NCBI GenBank assembly: GCA_038501625.1
Contig: JAZAYU010000177.1
Coordinates: 576,039 to 640,038, forward strand
Direction of reading: 5' to 3'
Origin: Corbicula japonica
Taxonomy: Eukaryota; Mollusca; Bivalvia; Venerida; Cyrenidae
DNA length: 64,000 bases
Positions 16,010-27,430 of the stretch are shown in pieces (within the stretch, counting starts at the first letter, position 1; the number at the start of each line of letters is the position of its first letter). The position numbers and the translations under genes were made by a program. Under the pieces are notes generated by a model. The model worked only from the letters and a program-made list of their open reading frames with translations. It did not search any database and was not told the origin of the DNA.

Positions 16010-17250
16010 TATCACTGAAAGTGATTAAATACCCCCACATGTGTACTTGATAGCAACCTAAACAGTAAGTTTCATCACAATATCTCATTTCTCACTAAAC
16101 TTTAAAAAGTTTTTCTATCTTCAGTAACAGTGACCTTTACCAGTGGCCCCACTTTCAATCCAAAGTGTCGTCTTCATAGTAGCCACATATACCGCAAGTT
16201 TCATCAAAAAATTTCATTCCTTCTAAATTTATTGAGCAGAAATAGTTTGAATATGTTAGTAACAGTGACCTTAACTTAACTTCTATCTAACAACTGAGTG
16301 CCAAAAATTGTTTATATATGTAAAGCCTTTCATGAAAAATCATCCAGAAACCATTTTTTCTATTTTAGTAACAGTGAACAGTGACCTTGACCCCATCAGG
16401 CCCAATTTCAATACCAAGTTTCGTCTAAACAGACACTACCTATGTAGCAATTTTCATCACAATATCTCATTCCGAACTAAAATGATTATAATTGAGCATA
16501 TACAATTTTTCTATTTTTAGTAAGTGACCTTGACCCCACAGGCCTTAGTTTCAATCCCAGAAGTCGTCTTCACAAAAACCACCAATACACCAAATTTCAT
16601 TCAAGAATCCCATTCCAAGGTATAGTTACTGAGTGGAAATGAAGTTTTGAAGTTTAAATAACTGCATGACCTTGACCTTGAACCCACAGGCCCCAAAGTC
16701 AAACCTAACCTGTATCTTGTTATGTTACATCTGTGTCCCAAAAAATAATTAAATCTTTGAAGTTGTTCATGAGATATCGTCCAGAAACAATTTTTCTATT
16801 TTAAGTGACATTGACCCCACAGGCCCCAAAGTCGAACTCGACCTGTATTTTCTGTTACATCTATGTCCCAAAAAACGATTTTATCTGTGAAATATTATAT
16901 GAGTTATCATCTGGAAACCATTTTTCTACTTTTAGTAATACTGACCTTGACATTAACCCCACCAGCCTCAAAGTCGAACTTTACCTGTATCTTGTGATGT
17001 AACACTTGTGTACCAAAATTTTTTAAAATAGTTGATGCCTTTCAGGAGTAAACGTCCGGAAAAGATTTTTCTATTTTTAGTAACAGTGACCTTGATACTG
17101 ACCCCACCAGCCCCATAATTGAACTTGACTTGTATCTTATGACGTTAAACCTGTGTACCAGAATTTATTTAAATCTGTCGAGCCTTTCACGAGTTATCAT
17201 CTGGAATTGAAGAATCCGACCGACCGTTTGTATGTGGGGGTATAACCAAA
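16010..17250 (+). repeat. Array of 'AGTAACAGTGACCTTGACC' modules bounded by TACCCCC
   Basis: Runs from ATTAAATACCCCCACATGTG to TATGTGGGGGTATAACC. It contains about eight modules with CCATTTTTCTATTTTTAGTAA, GTGACCTTGACCCCAC and AGTCGAACTTGACCTGTATC. It is the inverted partner of 13715-14670, so the pair forms a 3.5-kb interrupted inverted repeat. The short reading frames inside (MTLTPQAP... and similar) are repeat artefacts. Confidence 0.7.
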
Positions 17251-17254
17251 ACTT

Positions 17255-18555
17255 TTGACAATTAACACCTTCAAAGTAATGCCTTTAGACGTTTACCCAT
17301 CCATAGACCAAAACTGTAACACTTGTCTTGATACATATATTTGACAGAGTATTGAACATCCTTTAAAGGAAAAGACTGAAATTTTTTTCAATGTAAATTA
17401 TATTAAAAATGATAATCTTACTTTAAAGAGCTTTTCTTGATAAAGAATTTAAGACTTGTTGAGTTTGTATAAGTTATACCAATGTATCTGGTTTAGTCTG
17501 CTGAACAATATAGCCAACTGAAGTAAACACAATCATAAAATGGTAGGTTGCGTTACATCGGGAGACCTTTTGCCCTGTCCATCTGTTGATATTCCAAGAA
17601 CTTCACAGAATCTTTAAACTTAACAGCATGATTGCAATTCTTGCTTAGTTGGCTGCTATTGTTTTTGTGTCACTGGGGCAAAGGTCAAGGTAACAGGGGA
17701 TTAAAAGACAAATCTCTGAACCCTTTGACACAGTCTAAACTTCACATTATGATAAGACTCCTTTGGTAGAAGGCTGTTACTGGAGTCAAAGTTCAATGTC
17801 ACAGGTGCCTTACCGTAAATATAAAATAAGTTTCCATAGGATATTTCAACGTCCATTTAACCAATAGTATGATTGTACTGATTGAGTAGATGGCTACTAT
17901 GGATTTTGAAGTCAAAGGTCACAGTGGTCTTCATGATCAAATCCATTTCTGCCCAAGTCAAAACCCTTTGCTCCAGTCTTCAAAAATCACAGGATGATTT
18001 GACTTCTTTAGCAGATGACAATTCAGCATTTTAGCCTATTAACATGCCAACTTAGTTTTAAACAGATTGGAAAAGGATAATGGTCATCACTTATTTGATG
18101 AAAATGGTTATAATTCAAGAGCAACTCCTTCAAATGAGCTAGTCAACCTTTGCCAATGTTTTATGTGAAAACTGCCTTTCATGTAAGAAAAGATAGTGCT
18201 TATTTGGTAAATATCAGCAGTTAAGGGTCATAGCTCGAAAGTGCAGGTCATAAAACTTGGTCAATATAATATGACTGCAAGCACTCTAAGTTTATTATTG
18301 ATGATTGGATAAAGGATTTCTAAGCAAGATATTGTCCAAATATAAGAATTCAAAATCAAAGCCTCAACTTCAGAGCGTCTACTGCAATCTGAGTAGATAC
18401 TGAACTTGTTCAAAATGTATAGCCATAAACATTCAAAATTTTGTTAATCTACTGGATAAGCATTGCTCAAAGTAGAAAGCAGATGACTTACTGTTTGCCA
18501 CAGGTGATCGTAAATGTCCCAGCATGTATAATGACATTAGGATTGGAATAACAAA
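17255..18555. other. Gene-free stretch, partly repetitive
   Basis: Contains diverged modules with GTCAAAGGTCACAGTGGTCTT and TTGCCCTGTCCATCTGTTGA (about 17560-18000), resembling old non-coding array units. No exon recognised. Confidence 0.4.
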
Positions 18556-18560
18556 CATAA

Positions 18561-18752
18561 TGTACTTAAAGAAATTAGAACTGCAACTTCTTTAAAGAAG
18601 AAATACATTTCATGTTTGAAGAAGTTGCGTTTCTAATTTCTTTAAGTACATAATTACAATATAATAGTAAAAGAAATAAAAAACGCAACTTCATAAACCC
18701 CGAAACATATTTTATATTTAAAGAAGTTGCTTTTCTAATTTCTTTAAGTATA
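18561..18752. mobile_element. Two adjacent fold-back elements, 'GCAACTTCTT' family
   Basis: 18561-18650 is a palindrome with TACTTAAAGAAATTAGAA at one end and TTCTAATTTCTTTAAGTA at the other. 18665-18752 is a second, looser copy with AAACGCAACTT / AAGAAGTTGC. Both have a short loop. Relatives are at 54355-54400, 54883-54950 and 54972-55041. Confidence 0.75.
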
Positions 18753-18849
18753 TATTGTTGTTTTTTTCAGTCACACTTGATTCACTGTTTATCATACACA
18801 TAGAAACGTGAGGTGTGGCAATACAGATGAAATACACAAACTAATGATT

Positions 18850-18977
18850 TACCCTTACTCCATATTGTAATACAGGTTTTATCACATGGGCAAACAGTGT
18901 AGATCCAGATCAGCCCAAACATCCATGCCATCTTATCAGAACCCAACACTGTTTGAATATTGGTCAGAAATGACAAT
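18850..18977. mobile_element. Left half of the palindromic MITE, cut by another repeat
   Basis: GTGTAGATCCAGATCAG to GGTCAGAAATGACAATGAATCA, then abruptly ACTAGAAATGTGTCCATAGG, the start of the TGACCTTGACC-type element. The same junction type recurs at 46326. Confidence 0.6.
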
Positions 18978-19109
18978 GAATCAACTAGAAATGTGTCCAT
19001 AGGAGACAGATGGCCCCGCTATGTATTGTTATCAGATACTGAAGTGCTCTGATGGGAATAATATCATTTGAAAGAGTGTGATGTGCGAGTAATTATAAGA
19101 ATATGCATA

Positions 19110-21285
19110 CAGGCTGTCAAGTGATCTTTCTTCAAAAAGTAAGAGAAAAATAGGAACCATTTTGACAAAAAAGTAGGAGAAAAGTAGGAAAAGTAGGAGT
19201 TTTTTCCTCAAAAGTAGGAATACGTAACAGTCTTTCCAGTCGGGACTTCACTCTTTCTGTTACACATTATGCAGGCATCATGGTCATCCGCTGAGGCCCC
19301 AACACATAAGTCAGACTGCCACTGGCAACTTAGAGAAATGTCTATGTGGAATCAGTATGGGTCAATTGGGCCTCATCTTGTTGAATATAAACAGCACTAC
19401 AGCAATACCATGGGTTTAGTCTTCCTGCTATTGTGAGAGGTGTTCAAAAAGTAATGCAAATGCAGTTTTATTGCAGAAAAATATTTATTTTTAAGTGTTT
19501 CAAGTTATACCTAGATCAGAGCTCTTAGCAGGCGTGAAAAAACTAGATTTTATCATGGTTATCCTAGATTTGCCCCCAATGCTACAACATTTTTAAAACA
19601 AAGGACCATAACTGTGATAAAACTGGTCGCAGGAAAAAACATTTTTTATGATCATCTTCACATCCCGCTCAATCTTTCGAAGTTTAAAAGAATTCTGCCC
19701 GAAGGTTAATGAGGAGTTGATGCCACAAGATTGGGGTAGAAGTGCAACTCTCTATGACACCGACCTAGAGGGCATTACGAGTGCAACTCTATATGCCTCA
19801 CACTTCGCGGGGGCATAAAAAAGGGTTTTATAAAGGCTCCAGTCTATGGAAAAAGGCATTTTACTGTAAAATATTTGAAAATAACAAATAAATAAAAGAT
19901 ACATTTGTTGGAGTTCTCATTGAAACAGCATTACATATATCAGTTTATAAGTGTGGGGGAAGGGGCCCATGCCCTATAATTTTGGGAAAAAAAGTTAATT
20001 TACATATGGAAACCTACTCTAAAACCACATATATCTGAAATAGGCAAGTTTTATATCTCAACTTTGCTCAAAATGCTTATCTTCACCAGACCTTACCCAC
20101 TGTTGCCATAGTGTAAGCATCCTATCACCAGACCTGATTTTTTTAAATTATTTAACAACTTAGCATAGGTTACAACCATCACAAAAATTCAGACATTCAT
20201 AAAGCAAGCAGTATTCAATTGCAATAAATGATTGGGCAATTTGACAAATGCTGAGTTGCATTATCAATGCTGAATACAATCATGGAACACCCACGGTCTG
20301 GAAAACACTACTGCAAACATCTACATGTATGTGGTCTGGTGAACACAACAGTATTCGGAAAAACTTAAAAAAGAGGGGGAGAAATACAGTAGTAGAACCA
20401 TTACAGTGGCAAGGCAAGGAGTCTATAGATTTTGAGTGAAAACTACAGGCTTTTTGGCCTTTTTATAGGTTTTTTTCAGAAGCAGGTGTTTTTTCAATGC
20501 AGAGATGGGGCCCATGCCCTATATTTTGGGGGGAAAATTACATCATTTTTTCTCTAAGGGGGATAAAATACATAATGTAAAGTTACTTTTTGTGGAAAAC
20601 TGCAAGATTTTAAAGACATTTTCTGAGGGGAAGGTGCCTGTAGTCTGTCTCTACTAAAGAAGAAAAAAAAGCCCTGAGAAGATTTAAAAGGTTTTAAGTT
20701 TGCTCTGAAATTACAGGTCTTTAAAGGTTATGCTAGGAGGCTTGCTAAATGGATCAAACATTCCTCTAAATACTTAAATTTGCCCATTTTGGTACATGAG
20801 AATGACGGTCAAACCTATTCTAAAGGTAAAGATATGACTGTTTCTGAGGTGTATAGAGGTGATTACCTGTTCGAAAAAATATTTTATTACAATTTAACTT
20901 TTAAAATATCAGTTTTAAAAACTTGCATTTAAGGTGTTTTCAACACTCACTTGGCATTAATGAAATTTACTGTTTTCTATCTTTACCCACTGCTATCTAT
21001 TTATACCCACAAGTGTTTTCAAAAGTTATGTTGACTGAAGGAATTCATAGAACTTTTTACACATCAAAATGAATACAGGAATGACATATACATAACATTC
21101 CTAACACTAAAAGATATTTAAAAAAAACTCCTTTTAAAAATATAGATTTTTTTCTTTTGTCCAACTAACAAAAAAGTAGGAATAGTAGGAGGTTTTTGTA
21201 AAATAGTAGGAAAAAGTAAGAACAAGACTAAAAAGTAGGAAAAACTAGGAAAAGGTAGGAAAAAGTATGACCGCTTGACAGCCTG
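19110..21285. mobile_element. 2.2-kb TIR element with 6-bp target duplication
   Basis: TGCATA duplicated at 19104-19109 and 21286-21291. Ends are CAGGCTGTCAAG and CTTGACAGCCTG, then mirrored AAAAGTAGGA-rich subterminal tracts (about 19140-19215 and 21165-21270). The interior has no recognisable transposase, so it is probably non-autonomous. Internal repeats include GGGCCCATGCCCTATA at about 19965 and 20508. Confidence 0.75.
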
Positions 21286-21396
21286 TGCATACATTTTAAG
21301 ATCATGTAAATTATTTGTATTTGTGGCACTGTTGTCTGCTCATAAAGGAATGTCTGTGAAGAAGTTGGTGTTAATGCCATGAAAATATTTTAAACA

Positions 21397-21397
21397 T

Positions 21398-21448
<51 letters not shown>
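21397..21448. repeat. (CA)n(TA)n microsatellite
   Basis: A compound run: about 24 bases of CA followed by about 28 bases of TA. Confidence 0.95.
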
Positions 21449-21451
<3 letters not shown>

Positions 21452-21759
21452 TAAGGCAAGTATTTAAAAAAAACTATGGGTACGGTAAGCTATTAATAAT
21501 CATTTAATGCCATCTCATTGCAATCAACACATGAAGAATCCCTGATAATAAGACCATCCAATTATCAAGACCACTTTTTAAATAAGGGGTACTGTGTTAT
21601 TAGTAGGGTTCAACAGCATACCAATGTTATTGTTCCCTGACATCACATTTATGTATTTTTTAAGGACCTACAGGCATGAGTATTGTACGTGACACACTGC
21701 CATGCAGACATCGTGAACATTTGTGCAAAGTAATTTTGCAATCACTTCATTCATAACCA

Positions 21760-24325
21760 GAATTATCGCTGAGGTGATTAAATACCCCCACACGTGTACT
21801 TGATACTTGAACTGGGAATGCTTTCAATCAATGGCATAATGTAAATAACACTAGAAACATGGACAAATGTAGTAGTGACCTTGACACCACCCACCTACTT
21901 TTAATCCTAAGCAGTCTTTCAAAGAAGCAACCTAAACAGTAAGTTTCATCACAATATCTCATTTCTAACTACAGTAGTTTAGCATAAAATATGTTTCTAT
22001 CTTTAGTAATAGTGACCTTTACGACAGTGGCCCCACTTTCAATCCAAAGTGTCGTCTTCACAGTAGCCAGATATGCTTCAAGTTTCATCACAATATCTCA
22101 TTCCTTCCAATTTTATTGCGCAGAAACATTTTGAGTATGTTAGTAACAGTGACCTTTACTTAAATTTAAGGCCCTGTCACACTACAGCGCGTTTCCACTG
22201 CGTTGCCACGGCATTGTTTAATTTTCCAGAACGCCGTGAGATCGCAAGAAAAATCTGAATTTTATCGTGAAGATGGAGACTGCACGGCGTCCTCACTGCG
22301 ACCATGGCGTTGCTTCGGAGTTAACATGGCGTTCTATCACGTTCCTACGGAGTTCTTTTTGGCGATTGCCTGCGCTCTTACGGCGCCTTCACTGCGTGCA
22401 CTGCGCTTTCAGGGCGTTCTTACGGAGCATCCACTGGGTGCAATGCGCTTTCACGTCGCTCACGCTGCGCTGACAGCGTGTTGATGATGTTCTAACTATA
22501 AAACGAAGTGTATCACGAATCTTCATCATTTGCTTGTTAGTTCTTGAGCAGTTAAGATTATGCCTGCAAAAAGACTCTCCTCTTTCGTCGTATTACAATG
22601 ATACGCAAAACGTCTTCATCTTTGTATGTTTGCTTGACATGCATGTAGGTCAGCAATAGCCCGACTTGCTGCTGTACTTCAGTCATGGTGAAATGAATAT
22701 TTGTTTGCCAATCTTGTACATTATGTTTGTCATACAAACGTCAATGAACGTATTAGAAGCGCATTGGGAGTGCAATGATCGCTGTGACAACGCAGTAGAA
22801 GCGAATTGGGAGCGCAATGATCGCTGTGACAACGCAATAGAAGCGCACTGGGAGCGCAATGATCGCTGTGACAACGCGGTAGAAGCGCATTGATCGCCGT
22901 GACAGCTCCGTACAGTTGTTTAAAGAGCGCAATGAAACAATTAACACTCCGTAAAAGCGCCGTAGACGCGCCATAAAGCGCTGTAAAGACGCAGTGAAAT
23001 CTTCGAAAACGCCGTGCGATCTCCGTGCCAGCGCCACTGATTACCACAGCGTTCGCACTGCGACCTCTGTGCAAGCCCGCGGAGCTCCTGCGGCGTTGTA
23101 GGAGACCTTACTGCGCTGCTACGGGGACCATACGGCGATACCACTGCGCTCTTATCAGAACGCTAAGCGACGGCGTTTGTTTTGTGCATGCTCAAAGTAA
23201 GCGCCGAGGCTAGGCATTCTATGCGATCCCACTGCGTTTACTAGCGATGCCACTGCGTTGCTGCGGCGATGCTTGCGATCGTGCTGCGCATACCTCGGCG
23301 TTCTTGAACGCCGTTGGAACGCCGTGAGAACGCAACCCTGGTGTGACAGGGGTTTAACAACTGCGCGCCAAAAATTGTTTAAATATGTGCAGCCTTTCGT
23401 GAGAAATCATCCAGAAACCATTTTTGTATTTTGAGAAACAGTGACCTCTACCCCACCAGGCCCTTTTTCAATACCAAGTTTCGTCTTCACAGACACTACC
23501 TATTTAGCATTTTTTATCTTAATACAACTGTATCTCATTCCAAACTAAAGCTATCGAGCATATACAGTTTTTTTTATATTTTTAGTAAAAGTGACCTTGA
23601 CCCCACAGGCCTTACTTTCAATACCAAAAGTCGCCTTCACAGAAACTAGCAATACACCAAATTTCAATCAAGAATCTCATTCCAAGCTATAATTACTGAA
23701 TCTCATTCCAAGCTATAATTACTGAGTCGAAATGAAGTTTTGAAGATTAAATAACAGTGACCTTGACATTGAACCCACAGGCCCCAAAGTCAAACCTAAC
23801 CTGTTTCTTGTAATGTTACATCTGTGTCCCAAAAAATAATTAAATCTATGAAGTATTTCATGAGTTATCGTCCAGAAACAATTTTTCTATTTTAAGTCAC
23901 TTGACCTGTATCTTGTGATGTTACATCTATGTCCAAAAATGATTTAATCTGTGAAGTAGTTCATGAGTTAACATCTGAAAACCATTTTTCTATTTTTAGT
24001 AACACTGACCTTGACATTGATCCCTTCAGCCCCAAAGTCAAACTTGACCTGTATAGTGTGATGTTACATCTGTGTACCAAAAATTTTTAAAATAGTTGAT
24101 GCCTTTCAGGAGTTATCATCCAGAAATCATTTTTCTATTTTTAGTAACAGTGACCTTGACACTGACCCCACCATCCCAAAAACGAACTTGACCTGTACCT
24201 TATTACATCTGTGTACCAAAATTATTGAAATCTGTCAAGCCTTTCACCAGTCATCATCTGGAAACGAAGAATCCGACCAACCGACTTACAAACTCACTCT
24301 TTGTTTGTGGGGGTACGACAAAGTA
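21760..24325 (+). repeat. TACCCCC-bounded TGACCTTGACC array, split by an insertion
   Basis: Same family as 16010-17250. It starts GATTAAATACCCCCACACGTG and ends TTTGTTTGTGGGGGTACGAC. Modules at 21860-22165 and 23355-24310 align with those at 16130-17200. Bases 22170-23352 are a later insertion. Confidence 0.7.
22170..23352. mobile_element. 1.2-kb GC-rich TIR element with TTTAA target duplication
   Basis: TTTAA at 22165-22169 and 23353-23357 flanks ends GGCCCTGTCACAC and GTGTGACAGGGG. Much richer in G+C than its surroundings and made of reiterated, mutually inverted CACTGCGTTGC / AACGCCGTG words. It includes a 42-bp tandem repeat (three units from 22761, each GGGAGCGCAATGATCGCTGT). Several overlapping frames stay open on both strands only because of this word structure; I do not call them genes. 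Its insertion inside the array is confirmed by the uninterrupted version at about 16260-16310. Confidence 0.75.
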
Positions 24326-25019
24326 ACAGCCCGGACAAAAATATATTTTTAGCAACAGTGACCTTGACCTTGGACCTACAGGCATGGGTATTGTACGCTA
24401 CACATGGCCTTGTCATGATGAACAATTTATACCAAGTTATTTTAAAATCCAATATGAAATAAATTTTCAGCCCTGAAAAGAAAATTCTATTTTAAGTAAC
24501 AATGACCTTGACCTTGGACCTACAGGCATGAATATTGTACCCGACACACCACCTTGATATGGTGAACATTTATACCAAGTTATTTTAAAATCCAATATGA
24601 AATAACAAAGTTACAGAGTGTACACAGTTTTGCAATTAAAATTCTATTTTTAGTAACAGTGACCTTGACCTTGGACCTACATGGGTATGGGTATTGTACT
24701 CTTCATACTGCCATGTCAGAATGAACATGAGTATACAAAGTTATTTTGAAATCACTCCAATCCTAACGAAGTTACAGCCCGGACAAGAAAATTCTATTTT
24801 TAGTAACAGTGACCTTGACCTTGGACCTTTAGAGATGGGTATCATAGGCGACACACCACCTTGATATGGCGAACACTTATACCAAGTTATTTTAAAATCA
24901 AATAAGAAATATTGATGTTACAGAGCATACACAGTTTTGCAATTTGCAAACATACACACAATAACACATACTGATGGACAGGGTGAAAACTATATGGAGA
25001 ACAAGGCAGTCGGAACAAC
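24326..25019 (+). repeat. TGACCTTGACCTTGGACCT array, about 150-bp modules
   Basis: Four to five modules with TTCTATTTTTAGTAACAGTG, ACCTTGACCTTGGACCTACA, GGCATGGGTATTGTAC and CCAAGTTATTTTAAAATCCA. Same module type as 39332-41678 and 46327-47574. Confidence 0.75.
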
Positions 25020-25693
25020 ACTAATATCCCCCGCCGCATGCAGGAATGTTGGAAAGGTTATGGATGCTTAATTGCAAATTAAAAAATATATCTCCAGCAG
25101 TTTGGAAGTTATGGAGCAAATATGAAAGACATGGTTAAATATGGAACTTCAAAGACAACTAGTAACCTTGACCTTCAGCCAGCCAGGTTGGAACATGGTT
25201 TCTGCACATCATCTTGGTGATAAAATTCATTGAAGGGGTTCAGAAGATATGAACCGGACACAGAATACATAGTTTAAATCTTCAATGACCTTGACCTTGA
25301 GCCAGCAAGGTTGGAACATGGGTTCTGCACATCATCTTGACGGGCTGAACATTTGATAAAAGTTTCATGATATTCATTCTAGGGGTTCAAATGATATGAA
25401 CCAGACACAAAATACATAGTTCAAATCTTCAAACATCACTGGTGACCTTGACCTTGAGCTGGCCAGGTCGGAACTTGGGTTCTGCACATCATCTTCATGG
25501 GCTGAACATTTGACTAAAGTTTCATGAAATTCCTTCTAGGGGTTCAGAAGATATGAACCGGACATGAAGTACAAGGTTCAAATCTTAAAACACCACTGGT
25601 GACCTTGACTTTGAGCGGGCCATGTTGGAATGTGGGTTCTGCACATCGTCTTCATAGGCTGAGCAATTGACTAAAGTTTCATGAAATTCCTTC
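25020..25693 (+). repeat. 155-bp array (GAGCCAGCCAGGTTGGAAC), left part
   Basis: About four units with ACCTTGACCTTGAGC, CATGGGTTCTGCACATC, AAGTTTCATGAAATTCCTTC and AGATATGAACCGGACAC. The array continues at 35814-36065 across the Gypsy insertion, ending in a hairpin, TATCCCCAGCCG / CGGCTGGGGATA (about 36036-36063). Confidence 0.75.
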
Positions 25694-26324
25694 TGTGGCA
25701 GGAATGGGTTAATTGCTTTTAATTTTATTAACAGTTTTCATTTGAAATAACTTCTGTGCCAAATTTCCTCACTTTACGGTAATTCCTTATGGTCAGTTTT
25801 AAAAGCAGCGATGCGCATCATCATCTCTATTGTGATTATTTTCAGTATAGTCCACTTATAATTACATGTTTGTTTTGTCATTGATATTATGGTACAATTA
25901 ACTTAAATCCTTTCAATAATTGTCACTAAATCCTAACCGGTTAGTAGCATCACTTGCTCTGTGTAATTAAGTGTTGCATGAGAATTTCATGCATTCTTTG
26001 TGTAGTGTCCTAAAAATTTAGTACAAAAGGGCTGAAATTTGGCAATTCTGCCCAGTGCAGTTCACAGACATTCACAAGGTAGTTTTTACCTTTTGTCAGA
26101 ACTCTGTCACTTTCGGATTATTTAGGGTTTAGTTGATTTTACATTGATGGGGTTTCAAATTTTATAAAGCTAAGTTATTTCATTCTTTCACAGAGTGTCC
26201 CTGATGTTGTATACTGTTTGTATTTGAATAATATAGAGTATGACAGAATAAAATGTAGTATCAATTCTAACAAGGGTAGTTGTTAATAAAGTTTACCTGG
26301 GAAAACAGGCATAACCCTGTTACA
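25694..26324 (+). repeat. 5' LTR of the Gypsy element
   Basis: 631 bases, TG...CA ends. An AATAAA occurs near 26248 and another near 26285, plausible polyadenylation signals. It lacks a 39-base stretch present in the 3' LTR, lying between direct repeats of TTATTTC, so it was probably lost here by slippage. Confidence 0.93.
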
Positions 26325-26327
26325 TTT

Positions 26328-26340
26328 TGGGGGCTCGTCC
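26328..26340 (+). promoter_or_regulatory. Primer-binding site of the Gypsy element
   Basis: TGGGGGCTCGTCC begins three bases after the 5' LTR. It resembles the tRNA-Pro type site over 13 bases and then diverges. Confidence 0.65.
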
Positions 26341-26392
26341 ACACTTTATTACATTAGAATTGACATAAGTGTACAGTATATAGGTAGATAAC

Positions 26393-27430
26393 ATGGCTTC
26401 ACCACCGCTTACATGGTGGATACCATTAGATAACACAAAGAAAAATGTTTCTTTTACGGGTGATTACTTTGATAGAGATGACCGAGGTGTAAGATCCCCA
26501 GTTTCAAGTGAAACATCGCTAGATACTGAAAATAAAACAACATCTTTTGGAACTCAAACAGATGAGACCAGTATTTTAAGGTCTTCTTCAAAGTTTATAA
26601 ATCAAGAAGCATCATATCGAACAGTTGTTACAGATAATATACCTAGGGTACATGATCAGGGCACATCTCAAAATTATTCTCATCAAAACCAAGGGACATC
26701 TCAAGGTTATGATGCAAATATAAGGGGATCATTTCAAAATGCACATGCAATCAGAAACAAAACTCAAATGATTCGTGATGGGGGTTATTCTCACGATTTT
26801 CCTTACCAGGACTTTGACCCATCTAATCGTTTCGGTAGTTCAATTATACAGGGGCCATTTCAAAACACTAATTTAAACCCTACCCCAATTCTACATGAAA
26901 AGGGGACATCTCAAGATAATAGTTATCAAACAAACAGTCCTTACCATGATAGGGATTATGTGAAGGGTATGGCGTGTAGAACGTTGCAAAATTCAAAAAA
27001 TATTTTTATGTGATATAATTATATATTTATATTTAAGCATTTTTGTTTAAATATAAATAGAAAATTATACCACATAAATTTTTTTTTGAATTTTGCAACG
27101 TTCCACACGCCATAGAAGGGGTCATTTCAAAATACTAGCTCAAACAGAGTTAATAACGTATTTGAAAGTCCATTGGAAGATAGAAGGGAATCTCTGAGAT
27201 ATTTTTCACAAAACAGGGGTCGGTCTAATAACACTGAAAACGTAGACACGAACTGCCCATCACCACGCTTCAGTACAGCACCACAAGGGACACACGTATT
27301 ACAAAACACACACACCATGTACCAGGGGACGTCTCAAAATAGAGATGACCATCCAACACCAATCTCACACCATGGGATATGGGACCTTATCATGACGAAC
27401 CTTGTGTGCAACCATCTGCACAGAACTTAA
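26393..27430 (+). pseudogene. Gypsy gag, N-terminal part, interrupted
   Basis: Opens with MASPPLTWWIPLDN 69 bases after the 5' LTR. A low-complexity Ser/Asn/Gln region follows with many copies of a G(T/S)(S/F)QN-like unit spaced 20-40 residues apart (GTSQNYS, GTSQGYD, GPFQNTN, GTSQDNS, GTSQNRD), so the region grew by internal duplication. A 143-bp MITE interrupts it at 26970-27112. The same frame resumes after the MITE and ends at 27430, where the frame must shift to continue into the capsid part. No known N-terminal domain was recognised. Confidence 0.75.
26970..27112. mobile_element. 143-bp palindromic MITE inside gag, TA target duplication
   Basis: TA on each side (26968-26969, 27113-27114). 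Ends are TGGCGTGTAGAACGTTGCAA and TTGCAACGTTCCACACGCCA, with one mismatch over about 35 bases. The rest also folds back (TTATGTG...CACATAA). TA duplication suits the Tc1/mariner supergroup. It introduces stop codons into gag, so it inserted after the retrotransposon. Confidence 0.85.

Noticed and set aside
22203..23213. Overlapping long frames on both strands of the GC-rich element
   Set aside because: Openness follows from the reiterated CACTGCGTTGC word; frames overlap in several phases and have no recognisable domain.
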